A stretch of DNA of 64,000 nt from contig NC_061786.1 in assembly GCF_022458985.1 (NCBI RefSeq), forward strand, positions 21,205,974-21,269,973. The letters run 5' to 3'. The translations under genes were made by a program, and so were the position numbers. The notes beneath the pieces are model-generated. The model did no database searches. It was not told the origin of the DNA and was given only the letters and a program-made list of their open reading frames with translations. This DNA comes from Mugil cephalus. Taxonomy: Eukaryota > Chordata > Actinopteri > Mugiliformes > Mugilidae. This document shows positions 10,715-22,239 of this stretch, in pieces; position 1 is the first letter of the stretch; each line of letters opens with the position of its first letter.

Positions 10715-11335
10715 TCGCGGGACATATGGTGCGTTTCATTTGTACTCAGAAGTTGGAATTTTCAACTGGAAGTCGAATTTTCTACTCAGAAAGTTATCAA
10801 ATCCTCACCACCCCCGAGCTGAGTTTCCAAGATGGCCGCCCTGTGTATAAACAGTAATTGGAAGCTCCTGTAATATTCTGTTTATTAGCTCTTCTGATTA
10901 GTTTTTGTTGCATTAAATCAGTTCTACAGACAGTATTTTTCCACATACATGTGTTGAAATGCTGTTGCAGTGTAATTAATAAAGTTTTTCACGTTTTATA
11001 TGGGAACTACAAGCCCATGTCACGCTAACAACGGCTAAAAACAATAGCCTGGTAAAACCAAAACAGAGACAAACACCATGGCGGCAAACAAGAGTATTTC
11101 TTTTCTACAATTAAAACTTTTGAATATTTTTTTGAATTTCCGCCTTGTGTGGTCTTAATTCTAATCCTAGTAAAAAACTCATGAGTTGGTTCAAGTTATC
11201 TGTTCAATTTAATATCAAGATTATGTAAAAAACTTTAATTTTACTCTGCACTAAAAAAAAATTGAAATACTGGACACACCAAGTTTCCACCGAGCTTTCT
11301 AGTTTTCAGACTTCTGTTACTCAGGTGTGACGTCA
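10715..11335. mobile_element. Possible degenerate DNA transposon
   Basis: The segment opens GGTGCGTTTCATTTGTACTC, AGAAGTTGGAATTTTC, and ends with CTTCTGTTACTCAGGTGTGACGTCATTGCC. These words resemble the ends of a common fish DNA element (GTACTCGGAAGTCGGAA type). No transposase is readable and there is no second copy in the window. The boundaries are approximate. Confidence 0.3.
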
Positions 11336-11339
11336 TTGC

Positions 11340-13230
11340 CAGCACCGACTTCACTTTAAACAGACACAAGGCAAAACTCAACAGGTTTCACATCACACAC
11401 TGTTATCATGCCCCAGGTTGTGCTTTTTTATGAGCATTAAAACAGCCGGCGGAGTTTTCGTGACCTGGAGTATCTGGATATATAGAATCATCTCATTAAC
11501 TTTCCTTCGACCTAATCCAAGCGACTTCAGCTCCCGGAGCTCCGTTAGACGTGTCAAAGTCGAGATGTAGACGGTGGAGTGATCGTTCCTTTGCTGCTGC
11601 TGCTCCCAGACCATGAAACAAACTGCCCCCCGACATTTGCATCAATTCTGATCTTAGACTTTTTAATTCGAAGACCTACTTTTTTTGGCTGACGTTCAGT
11701 TCCGACAAGAGATCTTGTCTTTAATTGTATTTTATTATTCTTTTCAGTTTTATGTACTTCTGGAAGGGTTTTAATACCCCACAGCACTGTACTACTTTCC
11801 AGTTGGGTTGTTATGTGCAAATGCAAATAAAATTTGACTGATAGAGGGTATGCATGGTGAAATGTATCTGTAAGTATAGAGAGAACAGGGAAAATGTGGA
11901 TTGTCAGATTAAATTGGACAATTGGACTCAATAATGATCCATACGAACTAGCATGGATTTGGAAAAGTGGATTAGCCTCAGTCATTTCAGTTATAACAAC
12001 ATGTAGCTAAATAAAAGATGCTAATGCTAAGAGCTTTACTGAGAAGTAGCGTTAGCCACACGATACTGTAGAGTCGGACTGGACGTTAAAAGGACGTCGA
12101 GGAGTGATCACAAATATTCAGTTTATTGTTTTATCGTTATTTATTGTTGGAACTGAAATAGTTACTGTCGGCCACAACTACAACAAAACAACAACATCCA
12201 CAAACTTAAATTTTATAATTTAGACACTATTAAAGTCTGTGATTGAAGCTAATGCTGCTAATCTCCATGATCAGCTGTCACTTTGTGGCCGTAACCATGG
12301 AGACATGGCTAGCTGTGACATCACACCCTCTATAGGTTGATTATCACAGCGTATTCTGCACTAGTGAAGAGCATCATCATTCAACGCGATAATGTATTGA
12401 TGTAAATAAGGATGTTGCTCCTCCATAATATTCTCCATGTCCCGTTTCTCAAACTGTATCAACATGTAAACAGAAGTGTTTACCCATAACGCTGCAGTGG
12501 TAACACGGCCTGTGATTGTGTGTTTGGGGTTTTTATTTCAGATGCGAAAACAACAGAGCGGGGAAGACACTCAAGTATGTTTAATGAAGGAGAGTGTCAG
12601 TCCCCAGGGAACCCGTCATGGGCGAATTAGACCGAAGCTCGGAGGAATGTACATCTCTGCCCTTATCCTTACCCCCCTCCTCCTCCCCCTCCCCCCCCCG
12701 ATACTCCCACCACTCCACACACTCCCTCCTCCTCCTCCCCTCTTTTCTCCTTTAATTGGGCCCATTCTCCTGGCACCTCTCCAGATCACACTGTCACTTT
12801 ACACTGTGTAATAAGCTATTAGCCCCGGCCGGACCGGGCTCCGCCGCCACCCCGCGCTAATCAACATGGACGTGGTCATTGTGTGGGACTGGGACTCAGG
12901 ACAGCACAGTCCGGCTTTTGTTGTTTCCCCCCGGACCTCGGAGCCTTGGATGTCCTGGCTCGCTCGAAGAGACATGAAGGATAGGGGTGAGGGGGGCGGG
13001 GGCAGGGGTGGAGAGGAGAAGGAGAGGTAAACAGAGGGGGGGGGGGGGAGATCAAGGGGAGGTGAACTCACTCTCACTGCCCCCTGGGAAACAACAAAAC
13101 AAACTGTAACACCTTTGGTTCAGCCATCTTGCTTTGGTAAAAATATGACTTCCTGCCTTGTCCCAAAACAATAGAGCTCCATTTTCCTGATAGTAGTTAT
13201 TACCATTAACATATTTTATTTTTATTTATT
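11340..13230. other. Intergenic: no gene recognised
   Basis: A minus-strand open frame of 143 codons (11554-11985) shows no domain, splice context or codon bias that I can support. A strongly pyrimidine-rich tract lies at about 12656-12755, and G-rich tracts at 12985-13053 have quadruplex potential. Nothing else was recognised. Confidence 0.3.
12656..12755. repeat. Polypyrimidine low-complexity tract
   Basis: About 100 bases of almost uninterrupted C/T on the plus strand with runs of up to nine or ten C. Such tracts can form triplex DNA. Confidence 0.8.
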
Positions 13231-13585
13231 GTCACACACTGCAAAGTTTTGACCTTGTGGGATGTAAGAAATAAAATCTATAAAAGTCAGAGAGAAAAAT
13301 AATCTTTAGCAAAGAAGCACATGTGGGAGCATCTATCGTTTCTTCGTCTACATTCAGGGTGTGTTTTTGTTTTTGTTATGAGTTTTTTATTCACACATAC
13401 ACATGGACACATGCACCGATCAGCCACAACATTATGACCACTGACAGGAGAAGTAAATAACATTGACCTTTTTGTGATAATTCACATGTTCTGCTGGGAA
13501 ACTATTGGACCTGGTATTCCTTCCTGTGGATGTTACTTAGACATGTAGCCCCCACCTAGACCAGACCAGACCAGGCACCCCCACC
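13230..13585. mobile_element. Dispersed element, family B with flank
   Basis: At 13414 onward CACCGATCAGCCACAACATT, ATGACCACTGACAGGAGAAG matches one terminal repeat of the family best seen at 26628-26946. The preceding 170 bases (13240-13412) are also recognisable, inverted, at 26960-27130. The copied unit is therefore larger than the inverted-repeat element alone. The left arm of this copy is missing. Confidence 0.7.
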
Positions 13586-13755
13586 CCATAGGACCCAACA
13601 GAGTTGTATATTAGAGAGAGTCTGTCCAACCAGAGAAGGGGTTGGTTCTGAGTTGGTCACGTGTTTCATGGGCGCTGTGTTAGATACACCTAACCAATAT
13701 TCACCCATAGAGAAGTGGCAATAACAGAGAATAAAGCTGGATTAAAAGTTAAAAT

Positions 13756-13912
13756 ATGCCACAGTGCTCAGCCTACGGCTCCAGCACAGGATCAGGAAAA
13801 CACGGAGGAAACTCCACCGTTTCCCCAGTGAACAAAAACAGAGAAAGTTATGGAGCACAAGATTAAAAGGAAGAACTGGATGTCAGCTGATTTCTCTCTA
13901 TTATGTGATGAG
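13756..13912 (+). pseudogene. THAP-domain relic, frameshifted
   Basis: An ATG opens MPQCSAYGSS, the start of a THAP zinc-finger pattern (C-x-AYG). One frame over, KLHRFPSEQKQRKLW corresponds to the THAP HRFP...W core. In a third frame, KIKRKNWMSADFSLLCDE corresponds to the last THAP segment, followed by a donor-like GAG|GTAAATG. At least two frameshifts separate the pieces, and the expected second cysteine of the first pair is Ser. THAP domains occur in P-element-type transposases and host THAP proteins. This is a dead copy, most likely transposon-derived. Confidence 0.6.
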
Positions 13913-13914
13913 GT

Positions 13915-15710
13915 AAATGTCAATGTCTCTGTTTGATCATCAATGTGAACCTTGATCTCAAAAACGCTGCTTTACAAATGAATGAAGTTTGAAGTTAGCC
14001 TAGCCTTATGCTAGCCTTATGCTAGCTAGTTATCTGGACTAAAGGCTTAGAAAAATAGCAGCTTGCGTCATATATACTGTGAAACCCATGTGTTCATGTA
14101 ATTTATGTCCATGTAGATAGACACATTTAACTGACACGTAACTTTACCTAAGGCTAGCATGCTAATGTTATAATAATAACTAATTTTCACTATTTCTGAG
14201 TATTTATAATTTACAGATGTTTGTAATAACATTTAGAGGCCTGGTGAAAATAAGACATTTATTTAAACATAGCACATCCGCCCCATAGGGTTACACTGTG
14301 GAATCTAACCTCCGATGTAGCAAACATGGCGCCATGATTTGAGTTGGACAGACTCCCAACTAACAACTTTGTGTTGCCAGACACCACAGGACACCCCCAT
14401 ATCCTGATTTGGAAGGTGGTTATAATGTTATCAGTGTATCGCACAATTCATTTTGAATCCTGGGAAAATTAGCCACCTTATTATCTCTGTTTATGTCATC
14501 GTCGTAAGTGCCAGATTGTTGGTAATGCTCTGTTTTCTTTTGTGTTGCATATATTTGTGTTTTTATTTCCCTTGTGCAAAACACATTTGACGAGGGTGAG
14601 ATCTTGTAGCTCCCTGATTAGAGAGAGAAAGAGAGAGAACCTTCCTGAACCTTATTAAAAGCTCCCGTACAAGTCCTGACACCTCCAGGCAGAAAATCAG
14701 GGGGTTAGACGAGGCCTTGGCGCTGCAGCCTGTCTGAGGCACTAACGCTCACATTCAGCCGTGGCAGCGAGGAACACAGAGCCGTGTTTTTACTTTGGGG
14801 ATGTACAGATTTCACGCTCGTTGCCAAACGTCTCTTAATTGTCACCGACAACAGCAGAAGATTATTATAGATGTAAATCAAATGTGAGAAAACACGTTGA
14901 TAATAAGAAGAGTCATTAAACCTACAGGATCTTATCTTGCAGGATGTCAGTGATGTCAAAGATTTTTTTGCACATGTGTGTGTGTGTGTGTTTGTGTGTT
15001 TGGGGGAATGCTGGGGAGCAGGCCGGGGCAGAGCTGTGAACAGGTGCATGAATGGGGGGAGTCCAGGGAGGAGCCCCTGTGGTTTAAAGTGTGAGATTGA
15101 TGTGTGGTTAGACGTTGAGGTGGGTGGAGGAGAAAAAAAAACACCTCTTTAATTAACTTTTATCAAAATGAAATAGATTGCAACTTAGATGCTGTTTAGA
15201 TTTGATGCTAAACAAAACGATGTGTCACTACATCGATGCATCATACCTGTAGTAAATATAACAGAAGAAGAAGAAGAAGATTTTTCCCCCTGCAATCAAG
15301 TTTATTGATGACACGTGATTTATACAGTAGAAGAAGATGAACCAAGATTTTGGAAGTATGTAGGAAGTGCAAAAAACTGCAGTTCATCGAGTGGCCACTT
15401 GAGGCTCCAAAAGGGAGCAAACCCCCACAGGATACGAAGAACGTCGTAGTTAAGTTCACTTTGTTTGTCGAACCAAAAGATCTCTGCACCTTGCAAAATA
15501 ACACAAGTAATTTAATGAAACATGTAGCGTGGTGCAGCTTTCTTTATGTGTTCAGTTACAATATACAGTAGTAGCTTCTAGCAATATTGATTTCAGTATG
15601 AATACACCTAAATTTATAGGATCTCTATCACAATATGCATTGAGCCATGAGCCATAACAGCAGCCATTATATTATACTGTTGTTAGCGTTAGCCTAGCGT
15701 AGTCATTATG

Positions 15711-15741
<31 letters not shown>

Positions 15742-16200
15742 CAAACACACACCCTTCTGTCGTCCCTCCGCCCTCTAATCCAGCCCCCTCTGAGCCCAGG
15801 GTCCGAGGGAAGAGTTCATCCAGAGGGCGGAATCAGCCTCCATGGCGAAGAGCTCCGGGTTGAAGAAGCATTATTCTCTAAATTGGGATACGCGGGGGTT
15901 TTAGCGCGTGTGTTCTCTCCCCACTACGGGTTCGAGTAGATGCCGGGGGTTATGCGTGTCTGAGGTTCACTGGCTTTAGGAGGTTCCTCGCCCACATTTG
16001 TCTGGGTTCACTGCTCCGAATGTGCGCTCAGGGGTCGCGGGCTGAGCTCCTGACTGAAAGCTCAGATCTCGGAGGGAGGGAAAAACTAAAAGATCATTTT
16101 TAGGGGTTCATAAGATGGGGTCCTTTATGTCTTGTGTTGCTGCTTTAGTTTTCTTGTCCACGATTTACAGATAATAAAGTAAAAGTGGAGCTGAAATTTG
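13915..16200. other. Intergenic: simple repeats, no gene recognised
   Basis: The stretch includes a short tandem CTAGCCTTATGCTAGC cluster near 13996-14032, a (GT)n run near 14977-15000, and (CTAT)n at 15711-15740. The stretch 14590-14760 is balanced and non-repetitive and may be regulatory. No exon was recognised. Confidence 0.3.
15711..15740. repeat. (CTAT)n microsatellite
   Basis: Seven to eight perfect tetranucleotide units. Confidence 0.95.
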
Positions 16201-16213
16201 GTGTAGTAAAAGT

Positions 16214-16690
16214 TTAACTTCCTGAGACCCTGCGTCCTCTTATGGGGACAGGGTTGTCTACCACGTAATGGTAGCAAAGAACCAATTCACTGTACAAAGA
16301 TGACAGCAGGATTCATTCTGCAGCCAATCACGGGACAAAAAGTGAACAAAACCTCATCGAGTTTTACAGCTGAAACTTATTTGTCTATTTGTGCTTCTTA
16401 ACTTAACAACCTACAATGTTGCTAATTAGCAAGTAGAATTTCACTGTTTGTAATTCTGTCTTTGTTCAGGTTTTGAAATATATAGTTTTATGTTTACACA
16501 TGATGATAACTTTAAAAATAAAATTAATTAAATAATCCCAGCGTCCACATAGGAGGACGTCATTCTGTTCAAAAACTACTTCCAGTTCAAAGATGGCGCT
16601 TAGTTTTTTATACTTCTCAGGTCCTTCTGATCCTAAATACATTGGAAAAATTAAAAATGCATAGCAAACCAAAGCTGTAGGCCCTGAAAA
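16214..16690 (+). mobile_element. TTAA-flanked MITE-like element, copy 1 (family C)
   Basis: It starts TTAACTTCCTGAGACC, then the shared words GCGTCCTCTTATGGGGAC, GCAGCCAATCACGGGAC, CCTCATCGAGTTTTACAGC and AATCCCAGCGTCCACAT. It ends near GCATAGCAAACCAAAGCT. The same order recurs at 30058-30481, inverted at 38564-39137, and in part at 40170-40356. The 3' terminal repeat is eroded in this copy. Confidence 0.75.
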
Positions 16691-18086
16691 CGATGGTAGG
16701 CCTTATAAAAAAGATCATAATCCCACTGATTTGATGAATGAGAACAATTACAAGAACCTTTTTCTATAGTTTTGCAATAGTTCTCAATTAAAACACAGCA
16801 ATGTGCTCATTTTAAAACTTATTTTCAATGTCTTAAAACAATTTTTCATTATTGTTGTCATCAAAAAAGATAAAATATCATCATTTCAAATAAGAGCAGG
16901 TGCAACTTTTCATCTTAATTAAACCTAAGGAAGATGAAGTCATTGAATCCTGCGTGGTGCTGAAAAATACCAGACAACAACATTAAAACATTCACACTTG
17001 GAAGCTGCCCAGTACGACGAGAGCTGGCAGCTACACTAGTGCGGCAACTCGAGGTTAAGTGCCTTGCCCAAGGGCAGCGCCACGCTCGTAATGAGAAGCA
17101 TACGATGTTAGTTTGTGTGAATTCTACTCGAAGAGAGAGAAATAATGACACAGACACAGAGAGAAAGAGAGAGTGTTAAGTGTGTTAAGTGTGTGTGTGT
17201 GTGTGTGTGTGTGTCTGTGTGTGTGTGTGTGTGCATACGTGTGTGTTGTTGACAGTTTACACAGCAGCACACTGGCAGAGCATCAAAACCATGTTGCTTT
17301 TTGTTTTGAGGTAAACACAACCTCCAACCTCGAGGCAGGGCCAGGACAAACAGCACAGCCCCAGGAAGCCGCCCGTCCTCCATGATACCCCCCTGGTGCC
17401 CTGGAGCCTCTGGGGGGGGGAGAGAAGGCTGCGCAGAGGGGAGACGATTGGGGGGGAGTTAAAAAGTCAAAGCAAAAAAAACAACATAAATGTGACATTT
17501 TTAACACGGTCAGGGCATCAGAGATGGAGGTTAGATTTAAATTTGATCCTGTTTGACCGACAGTGCTTGTATTTTTATTGATCACACTTCAGGCCAGACA
17601 CTTAAATCACATTTAAAAATTCAAATGGGAATATATCAGGCAAAACATTAGGACCACCTGCCTGATATTGTGTCGCTCTCCCAGGAACGAATGCCATGTT
17701 GTGTTTAGTGCCATTGCTGCCCCCTGTATGTCAAACTCTGAGGAATGTTGTTTGAGTTCTATTGAATTATTTATATAACCTTTCCTGTAATTCTCAGTTA
17801 AATGTAAGAAGAGCGGACACAAGTCAAAACACGTTCTGGCTCAGGTTCTGCAGAAACTTAACATTCAAATTATGACCGACATGATGATCAGGAAGAAGAA
17901 CAGGTTATTAATTACATTATTATAAATAAACGGCAATCATTAATTTCCTGTAAAATAAAAAAAATGTAATGTAATCACTTCTGTCTGTCTCGGCCTAGTG
18001 TTTTTCTTTATTCTGCTGCCCACTGAGGCCACAATTAGTTGAATTTATGGAGCGCTCACAGAAGCCAGAGAGGGTTATGGTCTGTA

Positions 18087-18089
<3 letters not shown>

Positions 18090-18145
<56 letters not shown>
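18090..18145. repeat. (GT)n microsatellite
   Basis: About 27 uninterrupted GT units. Confidence 0.95.
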
Positions 18146-18147
<2 letters not shown>

Positions 18148-18257
18148 CCGAAGGCGGAGAGAGGGCGGGTGATGCTGGAAAGCCCCCAGTGCAGGTGCAA
18201 CCCAGGGCCATCCGCGACGCTCCGTCAGCTTCGCACCGGGCCACAGAGGGGTTCAGA

Positions 18258-18312
18258 CTGGAGGGGGGAGGGGAGGGGTGGGAGGATGGGGGGTGATGGA
18301 GGGGGTGAGGAG
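18258..18312 (+). other. G-rich tract with quadruplex potential
   Basis: At least four runs of four or more G separated by one to four bases (GGAGGGGGGAGGGGAGGGG...). It fits the usual quadruplex pattern. Function is unknown. Confidence 0.6.
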
Positions 18313-19220
18313 ATCTCCTCACCCCGCTGGCCTTCTTCTGCGAAGCGGAGCTGGTAATTTGGACAGAAGACTGGACCCGTGCCCAGCGGCACAGCAGAGC
18401 CCGGGCAGAGAGGCAGTGAAGCAGCCCACAGTCAGGGCTCTCAGCGGGGAAGTGGGCCTGAACTCGGGATGACCAATGAGTTTTCATTCATTCGTTCATT
18501 CATTCATTCATTCTGCCGTTTCCTCAGATGTCCACCCCCACCCCCCACCCCCTCCTCCCGTTCAGCTCTCACTGTACCGATCCACTTCTCTGTGATCGGC
18601 TTAGTCTGTCTCTGCTCCTGCGGACGCTTCATCGACTCCATTGTTACCGACGCATTCCTGCAGAGATGGAGGTTGGGTAAATTGCTCTGAAAATGTTATA
18701 GATGGCAACGTTTAAAAGTGAAATATCAAATATACAACAGAATGAAAAAGGAAGAAACGCTTAATATAAAGACTAGTTAGGTATTATGTAGATTTGTAAT
18801 GTGCAAACAAAACGTTAAGTGCAGAGATTAACCCACAAATTACTCTGTGGTTCTGCTGCAATTCTGCTCCATTAAAGCAGTGGTTCCCAAAGGTTTTCTG
18901 CAAGATTTTGTAGATAAAAGTATTTGCTGTTGCTTCATGAACCACTGTCGAGACCATACTGATAGCAGTAATCCTATACGGTGCCATTTGCAGGCACAGA
19001 TGAAGCTTCTATAAAGTGATTCTGTCTCTTCCTTGTCCTTACAGTAAAACGTTTCTAGACACACACCTGTCGTGGTTCTTGAGTAGTTCCCGTGACTCTG
19101 TTTGGTCTTTTTTGTGATTTCTGTTTTTATTTTGTAAAGTTCTTCCTCGTTTCCTGTTTCTGTCGTGTGTTACTTCCTGTGTTTTTCCCTCCTTTGATTG
19201 TCGGGTTGTTGTTTTCCTTG

Positions 19221-19798
19221 TGTGTGGATCGATACTGGAATATCGATACCAGGTCTTTATGCCTTTAAAATTGTTTCTCAAATCAGAATATCGATGCTTC
19301 TGATACTTCAGTCATTGGAGGTAATGTAGGAACACAGTGGAAACTATTGAGTTGTGGCAACACAACAGACCTCGTGAAACACATGAGGTTAAACCACAAC
19401 ACAGAATACGAAGCGTTTATGATGAAGAGGACAGAAGAGGAGAGAACAGGGTCAGAAATAAGATGCAAGCTTTCATTTTATAGTAGTTCTTAATAGTTTA
19501 AGTGTTAGTGTTTGAAACAGCATTTTTACATAATTTGTATGATTGTGTCTCTGTTTTTCTCTGTTGTTGTATTAGCTCGGCTATATAGTAAATGAGGCCA
19601 CTACCTCAATATACTTCAGAGTTTAAAATAAATAAATAAATTACTGTGATGTCTTGTGTTCTTTATGAAGCTATGATTTGAAATATTTTTTTTTTATTTA
19701 CACAACGTATCGATATCGAATCTGTATCACCGATACCAGCCTGAATTTTACTCAGTATCAGATCGGGAAGGAAATCGTTGGTATCGAACGTCACTACT
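19221..19798 (+). mobile_element. hAT-like non-autonomous element with BED-finger relic, copy 1 (family D)
   Basis: The left end carries ATCGATACTGGAATATCGATACC. The right end carries GTATCGATATCGAATC and GGTATCGAACGTCACTAC. The interior encodes SCGNTTDLVKHMRLNHNTEY, the second half of a BED zinc finger as found at the N-terminus of hAT transposases (the His pair in KHMRLNH is kept). The finger's first part and all of the catalytic region are absent. A close copy lies at 62297-62895 and an inverted one sharing only the ends at 28902-29408. Confidence 0.7.
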
Positions 19799-19799
19799 T

Positions 19800-21010
19800 T
19801 TAAAACGATCCATTAAAGTCATGTCTTCAATCATTAGCTCTCCTTTAAAACTGTCTTTCAGCGAACACCTCGGGGCAGCTGCCAGTATCTCAGGCTTTCT
19901 GGTGCAGCCATCGAATACTTGGGGCTTTCAAGCCTTTTTTTGTTCCACGTGCCGATCCATTCACAGTCCGACTGGGAACTTGTAACAACTTGAAATCCGC
20001 AAATTCAGTTGGTGTTGAAAGACGACATTCAATTAAGAGATTCAAACTCTGGCTGGCTGGGTATGACGGGGCACTCCACCTCTTTTGCCAAAGCCTGCTC
20101 AGAAATGACAGCTCGTTTCCATTCAGATCGGGAACAGAAATCCAAAAAAAACAACTGTAACAAAGTTGTGTCGCTTTCTTGCCGACAGCCTGGCACTGGT
20201 GAGGTGACCAGCTTCATGCTACGTGCTGTTCATTTATTTCAGGTCCTTTGCTGTAAACTGTCAGAATCAAAGAGTCTCAGATTACGTAATCCTCCTCCTT
20301 TCAAACGCTGCTCTTTTTTTTTTTTTTGAGTCTTGTCGATTCACCTGCCAAAGGCTGTTCGTCAATGTGAGGTCTCCATCTGCCAAGGCAGGCGCAGCAA
20401 AGAAGCTGGAGAAGGTAATAAAGTACCCCGTAATAGAGCATCGCATAGGAGGTAATTACAGTGAGGGGTAGCCTTTTAAAGGGTTGTTTGTAATGATTCA
20501 TGGTTGCACAAATGCAATTTTCCTGTCACTCCCCCCTCATCACTCAGTTGCTCGCCTGGATCTGCAGGTAGCCGTCCTCTCACCTCTACGAGGGGGCACC
20601 TCTGCCATGCTGACTTTAAAAAAAAAAAAAAAAACCCAAAACATCAACTTTCCATTAGTTTGGATGATGCTCTTCCGAACAGCCTCTCCACGTCGTTTCT
20701 GGTAGCTCTGTAGCTTCCAGCACTGAGTGTTCCTTTCATGCCTCGGCCCTGAATATTACTATTTGCTGCCGACAAATAAGAAGGATGATTCACAAGTACC
20801 ATCTGACCCGAGTACTTCCAGGCAGCGTGTGTGAGCATGCAGGAAGGTAGCGAGGTGCGAGGCAGAGACAGCTTGCTCTCGCTTAGCAAGCAGGTTTTAG
20901 ATTATAACAGCCAACAATTAGAAGATTGCAGCGGCCTACGGTTGCTACGGCGTCGAAAAATCATCGATGAACATAAGAGGCTAGAGACCGCACGAGTTTA
21001 GATCTGTTAA
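19800..21010. other. Intergenic: candidate regulatory DNA
   Basis: From 19860 to 20470 and 20690 to 20890 the sequence is balanced, non-repetitive and contains words such as ATTCAATTAAGAG, GTAATTACAG and CAGCTTCATGCTACG. It lies deep in the desert between foxi1 and the next gene. No exon, RNA gene or transposon was recognised. Conserved non-coding character is inferred by eye. Confidence 0.3.
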
Positions 21011-21372
21011 AGTCGACTGTCTGGTCTCTGATGACGTCACCAATAAAAACACTTTAGAAAGTAAGTAAATCTATATTTCTGATCTGAATTTATATGCTGA
21101 GAACAGGCAGCTCATGTGCTACATACTGTGAGCTGCAGATATGTATAGCCTGTATAAAAACAGGTTGCACCTCAGCACCATCAGTGTCATTTAATATTAC
21201 AGTTGAGTGTTAGATGTCATAGTGTAGCAGGTATTTCTCTGAAGCTAAAGCTCTAATAACTTAATCTAATAGTTGATGTGCAGCCTCCTTCACTCTGTTA
21301 CCACAGGATGTTTGGTGAAGTTGTTACTGACTGATGTCCAGAGGATTTGGACCGTTGCTCTGCTAGCGTTAG
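21011..21372. mobile_element. Family A element, partial inverted copy
   Basis: It matches the reverse complement of 9238-9460, including the terminal GTCTCTGATGACGTCACCAA followed by TAAAAACAC, the central CAGCTCATGTGCTACATACT and the end word GGATTTGGACCGTTGCTCTG. The other half is missing. Confidence 0.7.
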
Positions 21373-21785
21373 CGGATGCTTACATTACATTATGATACGA
21401 ATTTTTTATATACCGGTGCCACTGTGAGGCGTGCTGAAGATGGAAAGGTCCGAAAAATGAAGTGGCAGAACGATCCAAACAAAATTGTTCATGTTGGTTG
21501 TTTGTTTGTTTGTTTGTTTGTTTTTTTAGGGTGACCAGACGTCCCCAATTTCTGGGGACAGTCCTCATTTTGGATGACCTGTCCCACAGCTAAAGCTGTC
21601 CCCAAAAATGTCCCCAATTATAGCTTTTTATGAATGAGAAGCCGGTCGCACCACAATTGAAAGTCAGTGCTAACACTATGCTAACCATGCAAACCTGTTT
21701 TACTACTAGTGTGGGATTATTCTACAACATTTACTCATCATCACAGTAAAATAGTTCATCCTTAGTCAATCGACTGCATTAATTC

Positions 21786-22235
21786 TGTCAAGGTTCTATG
21801 TCTGTCTTTTGTTTTGTGATCATGTTTTGAAGTTTCCTGTTTTATTTTGTCATGTTTCCTAGTTTCCTGTCTTGTGCCTCCTTGTCTCTCGATTGTTTAT
21901 TGGTTTCACCTGCGTTGATTGTCCTCATGTGTTTCACCTGTGTCTTGTCACCTTCAGTCCTCATGTGTATATATAGCCCTGCCTTTCCCTTTGTTTCTGG
22001 TTGCGTTGTTAATGTTACACTAACGTCTCCACGCCATGTTCCATGTTTCCTTGTCCTTGTTCCACGTCTTGTTCCACGTTACCTTGCTGTGTTTGATGAT
22101 TCTTTTGTATTTTTGGTTTTCCTGCCGTGTGCAGCGCTTTTTCTTAATTATTAAATAGCCTTTTGTTTTGGAGATCCTGCCTCATCAATAGTCCTGCATC
22201 TGGGTCCTCACCCCAACACTCCTCCCTTCATGACA
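21786..22235 (+). mobile_element. Solo LTR of a gypsy-like retrotransposon
   Basis: The 450-base unit begins TGTCA and ends TGACA and is bounded on both sides by the identical 5-base target duplication AATTC (21781-21785 and 22236-22240). Inside are a TATA box (GTGTATATATAGCCCTG, about 21965), a poly(A)-type TTATTAAATAG and the pre-terminal TCCTGCATCTGGGTCCTCAC word typical of fish gypsy LTRs. No internal region is present, so this is a recombination-derived solo LTR. A related copy lies at 30581-31070. Confidence 0.88.
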
Positions 22236-22239
22236 AATT

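Larger units (their letters stand above)
16690..19064. other. Intergenic: repeats and simple sequence, no gene recognised
   Basis: A GAGGTTAAGTGCCTTGCCCA motif (about 17050-17069) is a common fish repeat word. (GT)n runs lie at 17190-17236 and 18090-18145, and an (ATTC)n run at 18482-18513. The segment 17638-17680 (CAGGCAAAACATTAGGACCA) is a diverged end of family B. The stretch 18258-18312 is very G-rich. No exon was recognised. Confidence 0.4.

Noticed and set aside
11554..11985. 143-codon minus-strand open frame
   Set aside because: No recognisable domain, no splice partners and AT-rich codon use like the background; probably chance or a fully decayed retroelement.
18056..18487. 143-codon minus-strand open frame with a long threonine/histidine run
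   Set aside because: The run is the (GT)n microsatellite translated; typical spurious frame.
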